Source: Pleurotus djamor | Lineage: Eukaryota > Basidiomycota > Agaricomycetes > Agaricales > Pleurotaceae | Assembly: GCA_029747585.1 (NCBI GenBank) | Contig: JAPEVF010000451.1 | Location: 1 to 36,957, forward strand | Reading direction: 5' to 3' | DNA: 36,957 nucleotides | Shown: one piece after another, positions 22,927-33,692 of the stretch | Numbering within the stretch: position 1 is the first letter of the stretch | Layout of the letters: every line of letters begins with the position of its first letter | Notes under the pieces: model-generated | Told to the model about the DNA's origin: nothing | The model's database searches: none | Seen by the model: only the letters and a program-made list of their open reading frames with translations | Made by a program: the position numbers and the translations under genes

Positions 22927-23164
22927 TTTGCGTTGAAAAAGAGACGAGACAAACTAAGGCGAGGGTGGGAGTCGCGCAAGAGTCGCGTAAACATTTTAAA
23001 AGAAACAAACATCGAACGGGAGGCTCGGACCGAGGCCTAAATCTCATGTCAGGAACTTGACAGGGACAATTTCAGTATCTCAGATGTTGAAATGCGGGGT
23101 TGCAGAATCTATTTCATCAAGCCTCGCTTTACAGAAAGAGCCAGTAGACGAACGTTACTTACGT

Positions 23165-24388
23165 TTATTCCTGCTTCAATGGCTCTTCTTCCACCAATTC
23201 CTCCCTCAAAATATACGGCCCCGTTAGGCCAACCGACACTAACGGGCTCGTAAGCATGAGGTAAGGTATATCCGATAACGCTTCGGACGCAGCCAGCCGT
23301 TTCAAAGCGATCCAAACAATAAATGATGCCGTAGACCAGATAACGTCCCAGGAGATAGATGATTGGGCAGGATGCGACTGAAGAACCTTCCATGCTTCGG
23401 AGAATAGGCCTAACGGTGTTTGACTAGGGACAGTGGCTGCCGCTGTTAGGATTGTACGTGTGCGCGTCGCTAGCGAGAGCACGAGGACGAAGCCATACAA
23501 TGTCCGATCTCGCATGGAATACTTCTGTTTCTTCGAAGAACAGGGCACCATGCCAGGGAGCAAAGGGATGACGATGGCGGCGTGCATGACCAGGAGGTTG
23601 GGTAGGAATGTCTGGCGAGATGCGAAAGGGCTGAGAGCAATGGTGACCATGCTCGCAAGCACGCTGAGCCATAGAGAGGGACGTGCCCATGTCGTAGACT
23701 TTTCTTCTGGATTTGACTCTTGTTTCGGTAGCGCCGCTAAACTCAATGCGAGGTAAAACAAATTGCTTGCGACAGCAATTGCAACCAATTGTCCGAGGAG
23801 CATGTAGGCCCATAGATGCTTGATCTTGTACCGCGTACCTGGGCAACATCTGGGTTTATTACGCAGATAAAGTGGGTTCAAGGTACGCACCTTCCGTGGC
23901 AATGACCACCGTCCAGCATCCGACCGTAAACAGGCAAATTTGCTCACTCCACCACCACGGTATGGGTTTCTCGCATGCAGCATACCAAGCTTGTTCAAAA
24001 AGACCCGTATTGGATAGCCAGTCAGAGATTCGTTCCAACAATACACGATTTGAGTCGCCCCCGTGAGCAACCTCGTAATTCACGAAACTCCACTGGTCAC
24101 GAGCGTTTAGACTGTGCCCAACGCGTTGGAGGAGGTCAACTCACTCGCATGAAAGCAAGCATAACTATGGAAATTCAGCATGGGAGCAACCATGAATCCG
24201 AGCTACTTACAGTACCATGTATGGAGAAGCGACGCGCCGGCCAGGGCGCCGAAAAGATACGAATTCAGCCCAACTTTTTTGACAGATGTGACTTGTTTTG
24301 CGATGTCCCTCAGAATCAACTGAAACAGGGAAAGAATGAGGAGGAAATACGATGAAAAGACCCCTAACGCGACATAATTGACGTCCAT
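23165..24388 (-). CDS. Multi-pass membrane protein, unknown function (gene D)
   Basis: Four exons, 24388-24211, 24164-24145 (only 20 nt), 24092-23891 and 23838-23165, join through introns of 46, 52 and 52 nt into exactly 358 codons. About eight hydrophobic segments are visible, starting at the N-terminus (YVALGVFSSYFLLILSLF), with others at ICLFTVGCWTVVIA, LLGQLVAIAVASNLFYLAL, LWLSVLASMVTIAL, LLVMHAAIVIPLLPG, LYGFVLVLSLATRTRTIL and YLMLTSPLVSVGLTGPYIL. A soluble stretch with ISDWLSNTGLFEQAW and a PWWWSEQ motif lies between. I recall similar uncharacterised Agaricomycete proteins but no named family. It reads toward transporter A, and decayed copies stand upstream of transporters B and C, so gene and transporter were copied as a pair. 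A functional partnership is inference. Confidence 0.82.
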
Positions 24389-24621
24389 GGTGGTGGGGAA
24401 GGGAAAGGTGAGAGCGCCGACTCAGGTCATCATGACACATGGTTGGCAGGTCGACGTGTACTTGATGGAACAGACAACGGACAATACCGTTCTGCGTATT
24501 CCTATGTTCAAGTCTTTTACGATATGTACATGAAGAGGGAAAAATTGGGCAGTATTTGAGTCGACAAGAGCGGTTGAACCATTCGCGACGCTTGAAATGA
24601 GATAGTAGTTCTCTAGCGATA

Positions 24622-26401
24622 CTAAAACAGCAAATGGAGTGTATACACAGTCAAGACAACCATCGGGATGAACATCATGATGTACTGAGGGATGATAAAG
24701 GCAGACAAATGGTCAGCGGTGCCTGTACCACTGTACACTTGGGTCAGGTATACTTGGGTCGTTGCTGTCGGCAAACATGATAACATTCTTACGGGAAGGA
24801 ATGCGTCAGTAAACCGAGCAGGAAGCAGAATTTTGTGAGCAAACTTACATACAAACGAAGCGTAGCACCTTGTCTTCTGCGCGAATCATCCCTACGTTTA
24901 CAAGCCCTTCACATATCACAACACCCAATACTGGCATGATGAGTAGCCTTGAAACAGCCAACAAAGTAATCGCTCCGATGGGGAGTGAGCTCCATGGGTT
25001 GTGCGGCATTTTAAGTCGTGTTAATGCAGACCCAAGGCAGATAAGACCCAAGGGGACAGAAGCAGCACCGAAAAAATTGGCGGTATCAATGAGAAAGGCC
25101 AAGGGTGGTTGCCCATCGGGAGCAGGAGGTATGCCTGCATCAGGAACGTCGACGAATAACCCCTTGAGCTGAGGGACAACAGCGATCGGAAGTGAAAGGA
25201 TGATCGCAAGCGACATGGGTGTGCAAAGGGAGCGGATGAACGCAACAATGAGTGGATAACAACGACTTCGTCGACGGCAGCAGAGAATAGATGGGGTGTG
25301 CGCTGGTGCGCTGGCGCAAAACGTCGTTGGAGGGAGGGATTTGGACGGACTCTCTTCATCCGGTACGCCTCTGAAATGCGGTTCTTCACATGCGGTCATC
25401 ACGGGTGTAAGGGTACTGACGGCGATTTCTGTGTTGTGATGTGGTTTCTCTTCAATAGGACNTTTTTATTTCGTCTGAGATTTCTTCGTCTTGACCTCGA
25501 GCCTTCCTCATGGGGTGTAGTACGTGGTTTAACCAGCGGCGGTGTTTTTGGCGTAGCTTCCGCTGAACCTCATCGTCTTCAATTTCAGGACCGATATAAT
25601 CTTTCGCTATCAGTCGATGCCCACCGCACGGATAGAGGGTCACCTGAAGAAGAAAAAATTACTTTGCTTGAGGCCGCGAAACAAGGCAGTAAGACTCACT
25701 GCAAATACAAGCATGAATACGGAGATATAAGCGACCGACAAAGCTTGGTCCGTGGACGCAATAAACGGGGCAGAGCCAGTGACACTTGTCACCACAGAAA
25801 TAGCTTTTAATACGGTATAATATTCAAGACGCAAGACATCTTTGAGAGAGGATGGAAGAGCGCACGTATGTCACCGTTGTTACCCCAGCCACCAGCAACG
25901 AGGATGCCGTACCGAAATCGATNGGGGGGTCCAGTAGAATTGCTTAACTAGCCAGGCCATCACAAAGCCGATGCTTTGGTGCAATACAGAAACGATGATG
26001 AGGGTACCTATAACGGTGAGTCACGTCGCGGCAATGGAGGCTGCTCGCAGATGCACACCTAGAACGCTTATATTATCAGAAGTGAAGGCAGGTACGAGTT
26101 TTGAGAATAATAGACATGGCAGCGTGATGTTCTGTCATTCCATTATTTAGATGCACCACGCTGGTTTGACCAAGGTGAAGATTATTCGTGGACCACTCAC
26201 CAAAGCCACTTGTCCTGCCCCTCTAGCCGCGACCGGGGGGAAAAGACCTGCCTTCGCAAGGGTAAATCCACATCCAGTAGAGATGAAGCTACAGGTAGTA
26301 TCATCCGGAGGTCAACTTGACAAGGCCTGAGCGAATAATCAGACTTACAGCCGCAGCAGTGGTCTAAAGGATATCCACATCAATTGGCCTGTAGAAAGCA
26401 T
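24622..26401 (-). CDS. AEC-type membrane transporter, paralog B
   Basis: Same family and seven-exon layout as paralogs A and C. Exons are 26401-26349, 26288-26201, 26131-26059, 26007-25866, 25803-25700, 25643-24849 and 24787-24622. The N at 25923 and at 25462 each add one base beside a homopolymer; omitting both makes exon four 141 nt, as in A and C, and yields 473 codons. The halves match A closely (TGCGF, AGGWGNNGDIPISV, GLFVDVPDAGIPPAPDGQPP), with a shorter central loop (about 100 residues). Conservative differences run throughout: LTRLKMPHNPW, AVSRLL, CEGLVNVGMI. The gene is intact if the N calls are sequencing artefacts; otherwise it would carry two frameshifts. The decayed D copy lies upstream. 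Confidence 0.88.
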
Positions 26402-26649
26402 AGCGATGGAAAGATATGTAGAGCGACGGTACAAAGGGGACTCCCGAGTCGCGACAGTTTTGACAGAACGAAGGCATGCTATAGAGCGCTCGGCCGTACG
26501 CGTCGGGCTAAAGCAAGAAATTAGAAGGGTACAGGGACATTTCATATCCCACGTACTCGATATTGAAGAACCTATTGTATTGGAGTTCGCGGTAGACCAG
26601 AAGACAGAGATACTTGCCTTTGCTGCGGGGTCATTAACTTTGCAGCTTC

Positions 26650-27180
26650 TGCCATGTTCCCACTCCTCCCAATATGGTCCTGCGCGGCAGACCAACACTG
26701 GGGCTAGAAAGCATGAGGGAAGGAGGAATTTTAGGTCCGAGGATGCTTCGAACGCGGATATCCCAAAAAGAAGGAATCTCGGGTAGGCTGTGAGTGAAGA
26801 ACGTTCCTGGCTTCGGTGATTCAAGAAGAGATGTGAAGATGTTTGATTAGTGACCGTAGCTATCGTGGCGAGAATTGTACGTGTACGCGTCGCCAGCGAG
26901 AGCACGGTGAGGGAGCCCTACAATCTCCGAGTTAGCATAGAATACTTCTGTGTATTCGAAGAACCGGAGGTAGTATAGAGACTATAATCGCAACGTGCTT
27001 CATTGCCTATGAAAGCGCTTGCGGCCAGCTGTCCGAGGAGCAGCACGCAATTTGAGTCACCCTTCGAGAGGAGATCGTATGGAAGCGAAAGTAAGCACGA
27101 TAGAGAAACATGAGGTTGGTCCTCAGGATCTGAAAATTCGGGACTCGCACGCAGATATTTCCTTCTTCCAGAAGTCGAGG
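26650..27180 (-). pseudogene. Decayed copy of membrane gene D (unit 2)
   Basis: Minus-strand fragments match gene D in order. A GGGTGACTCAAATTGCGTG stretch corresponds to the GGDSNRV region and runs straight into CTCCTCGGACAGCTGGCC (LLGQL), with the exon between deleted. Then come KHVAIIVSILP (compare MHAAIVIPLLPG), LSLATRTRTIL (identical to D) and AGPYWEEW (compare TGPYILREE). The fragments lie in different frames with stops and deletions, so no protein of D type can be made. It sits in the same place relative to transporter B as D does to A, which marks the duplicated unit. Boundaries are approximate. Confidence 0.78.
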
Positions 27181-27203
27181 GACGACGAGTTGACAGCGAG
27201 AAT

Positions 27204-29027
27204 TCATTCGAAATTTAGAATATCCACAGTGTCAAGATAGCGTCTAATAAACTGGGAAGTGGAATCGCGTTGAGAGTCGGTGTCAAAGCAGTAAATGGAG
27301 TAAGTCACCTTCACCCCGACGATGTGTTCCCCATCCATCCACACGGCCTTATAATTAAAATATTCTTCGCTTTGGTAGCATACGTAAGGCAACTCGGGCA
27401 CTGTATCGTCAAAAGGAAGCCCGGAAGTTGAATTGTGAACGACGAGAGGTGACCCAGGAAGGACCGATGAGTCGTCCCACCAGGATGGAGGCGCCGTCCA
27501 TGTCGTAGAATTGTCCAGGGCCTTTTTGCTCGTCCATTTCTGGACATGGTACGGGTTGAAGTCATAGAGTAAGAGAGTATGGTCCCGCCCGTCTGAGTAC
27601 GAGGGTGAAAGAACCATCCGTTGTCCATGATGACGCATGGACCATTGGATGTTCAGTTCATTTGCATGGATCCATCGCACGATGTTCGGAGCCCATTCGC
27701 TGTATGGGATGGCAAGCTGTGCTTGGGGATTGGAGTTTTCGTCTTCAGTTGCCATCGTACGCAGCTTCTCTGCCGCAACCAGAAGGCCACAGCGCCGAGC
27801 GACGAAGAGGAACTTGGAAAAACCATTGATCACAACAGTGGAGGTGATCAAGGTCTTCTCCGGATCGTCTCGTATGGCAAGCGGTGGTACTGAAGCTTGT
27901 GAATGAGTCCCTTGTGATGGACTTGGTTCGCCATGGATGTGCGCTATCCTGAAAGCCATGCCTCGTCCCTTTTGTTTCAACAACGGGAATGAAAGAATAC
28001 CAATGCATCTCGGTCTGGCGGTGATATCCCAGATCTCAAGGCCCTTGGAGCGTCCAAGAAGGAGAGTTGTCAGAGAGAGGAAATGCACACCCGTGCGAGG
28101 GTTTTGAAAAGGCCGGTTCTATGGAGAGGCCGTTAGTCAAGCATTCATAATCACATAGTTCTGTGGTCGCACCAAGATGATATCCCCCGTCATCCAGTTC
28201 AAGACAACTAATCGATCATACGCGCCAGCATTGAATGTATACAAAAGCGCTACGTGGGAACCAAGGACACTGGATGAGATCCATGGGGCACCATAATATG
28301 TGATAACTTCAATATGCGGGATAGTAGCTTGAGGATGAGGGAGACTCGTGGTAAGCTGGGCGAAGTGAACGTACGACTTGTAGTGGGAGACTAGCGGATC
28401 GATGGCGCTAAAGGAGTGCCTGAAATGAGTCCCCGTTCGGCGATCCAATGTCTTGAGGAAGGGGACCTACGTTGAAGTCACAACCACAAGGAGGTCACTC
28501 TCGTGAAGGGCAACACAAGTCCTAGAGAGCGTTCCATCTTCGTCGAGCGGTATCCAATCTTTCCATACTACGCATGGTTCCCCCTTCGAAAGCAACGCGT
28601 ATTTCAAGCTTTTCGCGGGCGGACTAGGATATTGGCGGTAGGAGATTGGAGTGGCGCGACCGAGTTCAAGAACACCGCTTCTCAGCCCGTGCAGGCTTCC
28701 AAACAGGAATGGAGGTTTGATCGTCACGCGCGTATGAGGTTGAAGTGTTGCCCAGGCATTCTCTCGTCGTCGAAGTCGGTCCAGCCTATCTTTCAGTGGC
28801 ATTTCTGCCGAAAAGTCGGGGTGGCCATGGCCTCCAAGAACTTGACTGGTGATAACATGAGCACCAGCAAAGTGTGCTTCGATTATATATCGAACCGCGG
28901 TATCTGAAGAAGCGAAATCACGTAGACATCGACAAGAGTAGGTGAGGGCGAGCAGGTCTGGGAGACGAGAGAATTGGAGTATATTTCTGATGACTTCCCA
29001 TGGTACGCGTTGTAATAGTCCTACCAT
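27204..29027 (-). CDS. F-box protein
   Basis: Likely substrate adaptor of an SCF ubiquitin ligase. The F-box covers residues about 7-45 (RVPWEVIRNILQFSRLPDLL, then YSCRCLRDFASSD). The long C-terminal part has Trp-rich repeated beta-like segments (LEIWDITARP, VVLNWMTGDIILV), resembling other Agaricomycete F-box proteins without a named second domain. Exons are 29027-28488, 28451-28155 and 28118-27204. The second intron (28119-28154, GTGATT..CCATAG with a CTGAC-like TTGACTAAC branch) is only 36 nt. The first junction is uncertain: a TAG at 28467-28469 is in frame and can be removed only by a similarly small intron (36 nt at 28452-28487, or 33 nt from 28484). With that splice the protein is 583 residues. 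If the intron is not real, this is a recent pseudogene. It separates transporter units two and three. Confidence 0.75.
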
Positions 29028-29174
29028 GTATTTCTTGTCAGTCGAGCAGCCATAATAAAGGAAGCTGGTTAGAAACCTAGAGGCTGCGACGCCATGGTGG
29101 TGGCTGGATGAATGGGAGCTTGAGAGCTACTAGTTACGCGCCTAATTTACATAAACGTGCTCCATCATCGTGGG

Positions 29175-29405
29175 CGTCTGGTGGGCGTCAACCACGAATA
29201 TTTTCTTCGTTTTTACTTGTCATTCCGATTTCCCTTTCCCATTCGACTCTGAGGGATATCGCGAAATAAGCCACGTATTTCAACAAAATTCTGTCCTTCG
29301 GATGAATAGAAGCACCCGGCGCAATCTGGGTTCGTACATTGTGGGGCTCAGCATTGTCCTCGTGCGCTCGCCGGCGACGCACCCAGACAATTACTGCCGC
29401 CTTTC
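29175..29405 (+). pseudogene. Remnant of membrane gene D (unit 3, inverted)
   Basis: Plus-strand sequence matches two distant parts of gene D fused by a large deletion. The GGCGTCAACCACG and CTCTGAGGGATATCGCGAAA stretches correspond to D exon one (start codon region and LILRDIAK). GTCCTCGTGCGCTCGCCGGC followed by GACGCAC corresponds to the LVLSLATRTRT region of D exon four. The frame is broken. It lies about 400 bp upstream of transporter C in the same orientation, so the D-then-transporter order is preserved in this third, inverted copy. Boundaries are approximate. Confidence 0.7.
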
Positions 29406-29800
29406 GCTTTCGGGCTATCCTCCGAAGCATGCAAAGGTCTTCGATCTCATCCTGCCCCACTTTCCCGGGATGCTTCTCTAGACTACGGTGTCCTTCATCT
29501 TCTGGATAGCTTGAAACTGGATAGGCGCGTCCTGCCTTAGTCGTTTTGTGTCGGTTGTCCTGGAAGGATCGTGCATGCCCTCTATGCAAGGGATCAGTTG
29601 GCGGAAGAGGAAGTTGCGGGGCTATCGAAGCAACAATAAACGTATGCATCCATACCTTCTGGTTCCTTCTGCGGCGAGGGTTCTACAATGCCTGCAACAG
29701 TCTTCTTGCAATCCTGTGATTCAACACCGGTATGCGAAATTTCCTTCTCTTAAGGTTGAAGGAGCTCCCCCTGCATCGCGCTCCGTCTCCTCATCCCACA

Positions 29801-31572
29801 ATGCTTTCTACGGGACAACTGATCTGGATATCACTGAGACCACTACTGCGCCTGTGAGTCTGTTTGATCGAGTATCTTCCAAATTATGATTCAGACTATG
29901 CTACCTGTAGTTTTATCTGTGTCGGATCCGGATTTGCCGTTACAAAGGCAGACCTATTCCCCCCGGCCNGGGCTAGAGGAGCAGGACAAGTGATTTTGGT
30001 GAGCCTTCAAACGTTTATTACCTGGGCATTTCTGAACAAGGGGATGACAGAATATCGCGCTGCCATGTCTGCTGTTTTCAAAAATCGTACCCGCCTTCTC
30101 TTCTGATAACATAAGCGTGCTAGGTATGCACCTGCTCGCGGTCTCTGTCCTTCCTTGTCATGATATGACTTACCGTCATAGGTGCGCTCATCGTCGTGGC
30201 CATCTTACACATAAGTATTGGTGTTTTAATGGCCTGGATAGTCAAGCAGTTCTTCTGGGTTCCACATCGATTTCGGTACGGCATCCTCGTTGCTGGTGGC
30301 TGGGGCAACAACGGTGACATACGTACGGCATTCCATTTTTCCAGAGTGTCTTCGGCATTGAATTCGTTATCTTATAAGCTATATCTGTTATGATGAGCAT
30401 TACAGGGTCTGCACCGTTTATCGCGTCTACGGACCAAGCGCTGTCGGTTGCTTATATCTCCATATTCATTCTTGTAAATGTGGTGTGTGATGGCCCTTTT
30501 TTATATGAGTGGACCAAGCAATAACATCTATCGAGTCTCCAGGTTGCCCTCTTCCCATGTGGTGCTCACCAACTGGTAGCGAAAGACTTTGCGGGCCCGG
30601 AGGTCGAAGACGAAGAAGTTCGGCGTGCATTACGCCAAAAGCATCACCGTTGGTTGAACCTCGCCCTCCGCCCAATGAGTCAGGCTCGAGGTGAAGACCA
30701 AGATATCTCAAACGATTTAGAAAGCCCCATCACCGAGAAACAACTTGAAGACACCAAAATCACCGACTCCACAGGTGTACCAGTCACTACCACCGCTAAT
30801 GAACTGCGTTTCGAAAGCAGGCCGGATGAAGAGAGACCCTGTAACTCCCTCCCTCCAACCACTCCACACGTTGTTTGCGTCAGCGCATCATCGGACACCA
30901 TCCCTATTCTTCGTTGTCTTCGACGGAGCGCTATTTACCAACGCTTCATCACGTTCATCAAGTCTTTATGCACGCTCATGTCGCTCACGATTATCCTCTC
31001 AATCCTGATCGCTGTTGTTCCTCAGCTCAAGGGGTTATTCGTCGATGTCCCTGGCGCTGGCATACCTCCTGCTCCTGATGGACAACCACCCTTGGCTTTC
31101 ATCATTGATACTGCAACGTTCCTCGGAGCGGCATCTGTCCCCCTAGGTCTTATCTGCCTTGGGTCTGCATTAGCACGCTTGAAAATCCCGCGCAACCAAT
31201 GGAACTTACTCCCCATCGGAGCGATTACCTCTCTAGCTTTTGCGAGGTTACTCATCATGCCGGTACTGGGTGTTCTGATCTGTCAAGGGCTTGTGAACGT
31301 AGGGGTTATTCGAGCGGAAGACAAGGTGTTACGTTTCGTCTGCATGTGTGTCTCCCACCAAACTTCCCATCCTGCTTGTTTAGCTGATGCTCGTCTTCCG
31401 CATAAGATACATATCATGCATACCAACAGCGACGACCCAAGTATACCTGACCCAAGTGTACAGTGGCACCGGCGATGCCGAACACATGTCTGCCTTTCTC
31501 ATTCCTCAGTTCATCATCATGTTCGCCCCGATGATCAGCGTGACCGCGTACACTCTCAGACTGCTGTTTTAG
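29801..31572 (+). CDS. AEC-type membrane transporter, paralog C
   Basis: Third paralog, on the opposite strand. Exons are 29801-29853, 29911-29998, 30051-30123, 30182-30322, 30379-30482, 30543-31345 and 31407-31572; exons one to five and seven have exactly the same lengths as in A and B. The product is 475 residues with a hydrophilic loop of intermediate length. The N at 29969 replaces a real base here, since the exon keeps 88 nt, and leaves one unknown residue in the FPPA.ARGAG motif. Unusual points are LVNV at the end of exon five where A and B have LVFA, and a C-terminal half almost identical to A (LARLKIPRNQW, SLAFARLLIMPVLGVLICQG). The substrate is unknown. Exon six stays open past the inferred donor GTGTGT, but the spliced end matches the paralogs. 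Confidence 0.9.
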
Positions 31573-32099
31573 TATCACTATAGACTTCTTTGGACATTTA
31601 GTCGTTGGCTAGCTTCATTCACGTGTCATGACTCGTTCGATGGCTTGCGAGAAACTTGCTAAAAAAAAATTGCTTCAATTGGGACCATCCTCAGCCCTAA
31701 TTGGCAAATGCGCACTCTGGCAACGTGGTTCGCGATGGTGATGCGATTCAGACAACGACGGTGTTACATATTCTTTGGTAGAACTGGAGTCGAATTCAAA
31801 GGTTGTGATAAACCCTTAGGCTGCAGATGAGGTTCTCGTGGCTCGCCTTCCCAAATACTCGCAGTTCAATTTCCGGGGAGATGTTGCTTGAAACATTCAA
31901 ACCCCCTTGACGGGCTTTCACCCTTGTTACTCTGCGTAGGTATATATCGAGTATATGAACTAACATGAACAATCTGCGTGATAGCATTCGTTTTCTAACC
32001 TATACATCGGCCTGTCAAGAATCTGTGAGGTGGTTGTTCCCCAGGACGACTTCGAATCCTTTCTTCGCCTCGTGCATTTCGTCCCAGTCCCATCCATCC
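31573..32099. other. Shared 3' intergenic region
   Basis: This lies between the convergent ends of transporter C and the F-box gene. No coding signal was found; the A-run at 31661-31669 is the only simple feature. Confidence 0.5.
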
Positions 32100-33692
32100 T
32101 CACAAACACTTCGAGTCGCGTTCGTGATTTACCGAAACATGGCAGTCAGAGGCCGTATCAGACCTGTCTACGTCATCGTCAAGGCTGGAACCGTCCGAGT
32201 CGACATAGGATAGATCGTCATCCAAGTCAGAGTTCCAAGACTCCTCGTCCCACTCGACAACAACAAGCTCTGCCAGTTCTTTTATGTACGATTCCTCCTT
32301 TATCATGCAGCATCCAACGTACAGCGTTTCAACGGGGTTCTTTACGCTGATTCGATATGTCAATAGACAAGATAACGCGTCGAAGAACTCTTCGTCAATG
32401 GTGCAGTCTTTTAAGAGGATGGTTCGTAGCTGGGGTAATGGTGTCGGCCGTTGGTAGTTGCCTTTCAAGCCCACAAATACGCCTGCAGGGCACTCAACTA
32501 GGTTGAGGACTTCTACTCCACTGAAACGCTGAAGGAAGAGAGACTGATTCAGGTTCCATTCGATCGGAAACCCTCGAAGACTTAGCCCAGCGAAGTTGGT
32601 ATGAGGAAGCACATCGCAAAGCTGTGAAAGGACGGTGAAAAGATTCAAGTCTTCGTCTTCCGAAGCGAACGAAATTGAGATGCGGGGAGAGGAAGACCAT
32701 ATCGGGTGGTCTGTGAAGAGGGCCAGAGTACATGAACCGTGAGCCAAGCTGAGGGAAACTTGGTTGACGGATGAATCGGCATCGGACGCAAATTTCGCGT
32801 AGACTGATGCGATACCAGAGACATCTAGTTCTTCTTCTTCCCGAAAGTCATCGCGAGCGTATGATACAATGGCTGAAGAAGGGTATTCGAGGAAATTGAA
32901 GAGGGAAGCGCTTCTTGAGTCACTGGATGATATGGACAGCTCGGTTACAAAGGGTAATGAGACAGAACTGAGTTCTGCATCCACCGTGAGCCCAGAGACC
33001 TCGAGCTTCTCTATGCGAGGAGCATTTTGGAGGGTTGGAATGAGAATGGACGATAGCAAAGTCGAAGTGATATTTGGATGGGTAACGAGGCTGGTCAAGT
33101 GACGAAGGTGTGGTATTTCGCAGCTTAAAGTGCCGTTGAATAGGTGCAAAGTGCGTAGCCGAGGTGCGCCTGAGCGGAAACCATCGCTCGGCAAAATGTT
33201 GGGTTGGCTGCGGGGAGTATACGAGCACATTGTGAAATGCACTAACTGGGAAACATCGGCTGTTTCAAGTGCATCCACAAAACTCTGAGGAAAGTTCCAA
33301 CCATAGACATAAAGCCTATGGATCCTGTTCCAGTGCGGCACAAGACCATCATAGATGTAATCAGCATTTCCGCGCAAGGAGCGAAGGTCGACATCCAGCA
33401 GAGCGGATTCCGAACGGTTTAATAGTTGGTCGAGGGCATCTTTATCGCTTGGACGATGCTTGTTCCTGAGACGTAAACCATTCCAGAACCGCGGGGTATT
33501 GGAAACGCGTCGCCAGTGCGTGCAAACGGATGTAACATTCAACCAGCTTGAACGGTATAGCAGCGATGGCGACCACAGTTCAGGCCATACGTCTTCCCAA
33601 AAAGCATCCCTCGCTTGAACGAATATTTCACAAAGAATTTCATCGGGTAGTGTCGAAATTGGGCTGGATATGGTCTGCTGTGTCGATTCCAT
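32100..33692 (-). CDS. F-box-like protein, intronless
   Basis: A single open frame of 530 residues from the ATG at 33692; the frame extends six codons further upstream without another ATG. The F-box-like domain lies at residues about 13-75: ISTLPDEILCEIFVQARDAF, then SWLNVTSVCTHWRRVSNTPRFWNGL, the standard Agaricomycete pattern. A long region with loose leucine-rich-repeat character follows (LRTLHLFNGTL, IEKLEVSGLTV, LRTILLKDCTI). It ends in an acidic tail (DLDDDLSYVDSDGSSLDDDVD). It probably recruits targets to an SCF ubiquitin ligase; the target is unknown. Lack of introns is common in this expanded family. It is unrelated in its C-terminal part to the F-box gene at 27204-29027. Confidence 0.88.
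   Translation of the reverse strand: MESTQQTISSPISTLPDEILCEIFVQARDAFWEDVWPELWSPSLLYRSSWLNVTSVCTHWRRVSNTPRFWNGLRLRNKHRPSDKDALDQLLNRSESALLDVDLRSLRGNADYIYDGLVPHWNRIHRLYVYGWNFPQSFVDALETADVSQLVHFTMCSYTPRSQPNILPSDGFRSGAPRLRTLHLFNGTLSCEIPHLRHLTSLVTHPNITSTLLSSILIPTLQNAPRIEKLEVSGLTVDAELSSVSLPFVTELSISSSDSRSASLFNFLEYPSSAIVSYARDDFREEEELDVSGIASVYAKFASDADSSVNQVSLSLAHGSCTLALFTDHPIWSSSPRISISFASEDEDLNLFTVLSQLCDVLPHTNFAGLSLRGFPIEWNLNQSLFLQRFSGVEVLNLVECPAGVFVGLKGNYQRPTPLPQLRTILLKDCTIDEEFFDALSCLLTYRISVKNPVETLYVGCCMIKEESYIKELAELVVVEWDEESWNSDLDDDLSYVDSDGSSLDDDVDRSDTASDCHVSVNHERDSKCL

Noticed and set aside
24622..26401. Transporter B as a frameshifted pseudogene
   Set aside because: Both breaks coincide with an N beside a homopolymer, and removing the N gives the same exon lengths as A and C.
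31346..31583. Read-through of transporter C exon six to 31583
   Set aside because: Splicing at 31346-31406 gives the last exon of 166 nt with the conserved SCIPTATTQV segment, exactly as in A and B.
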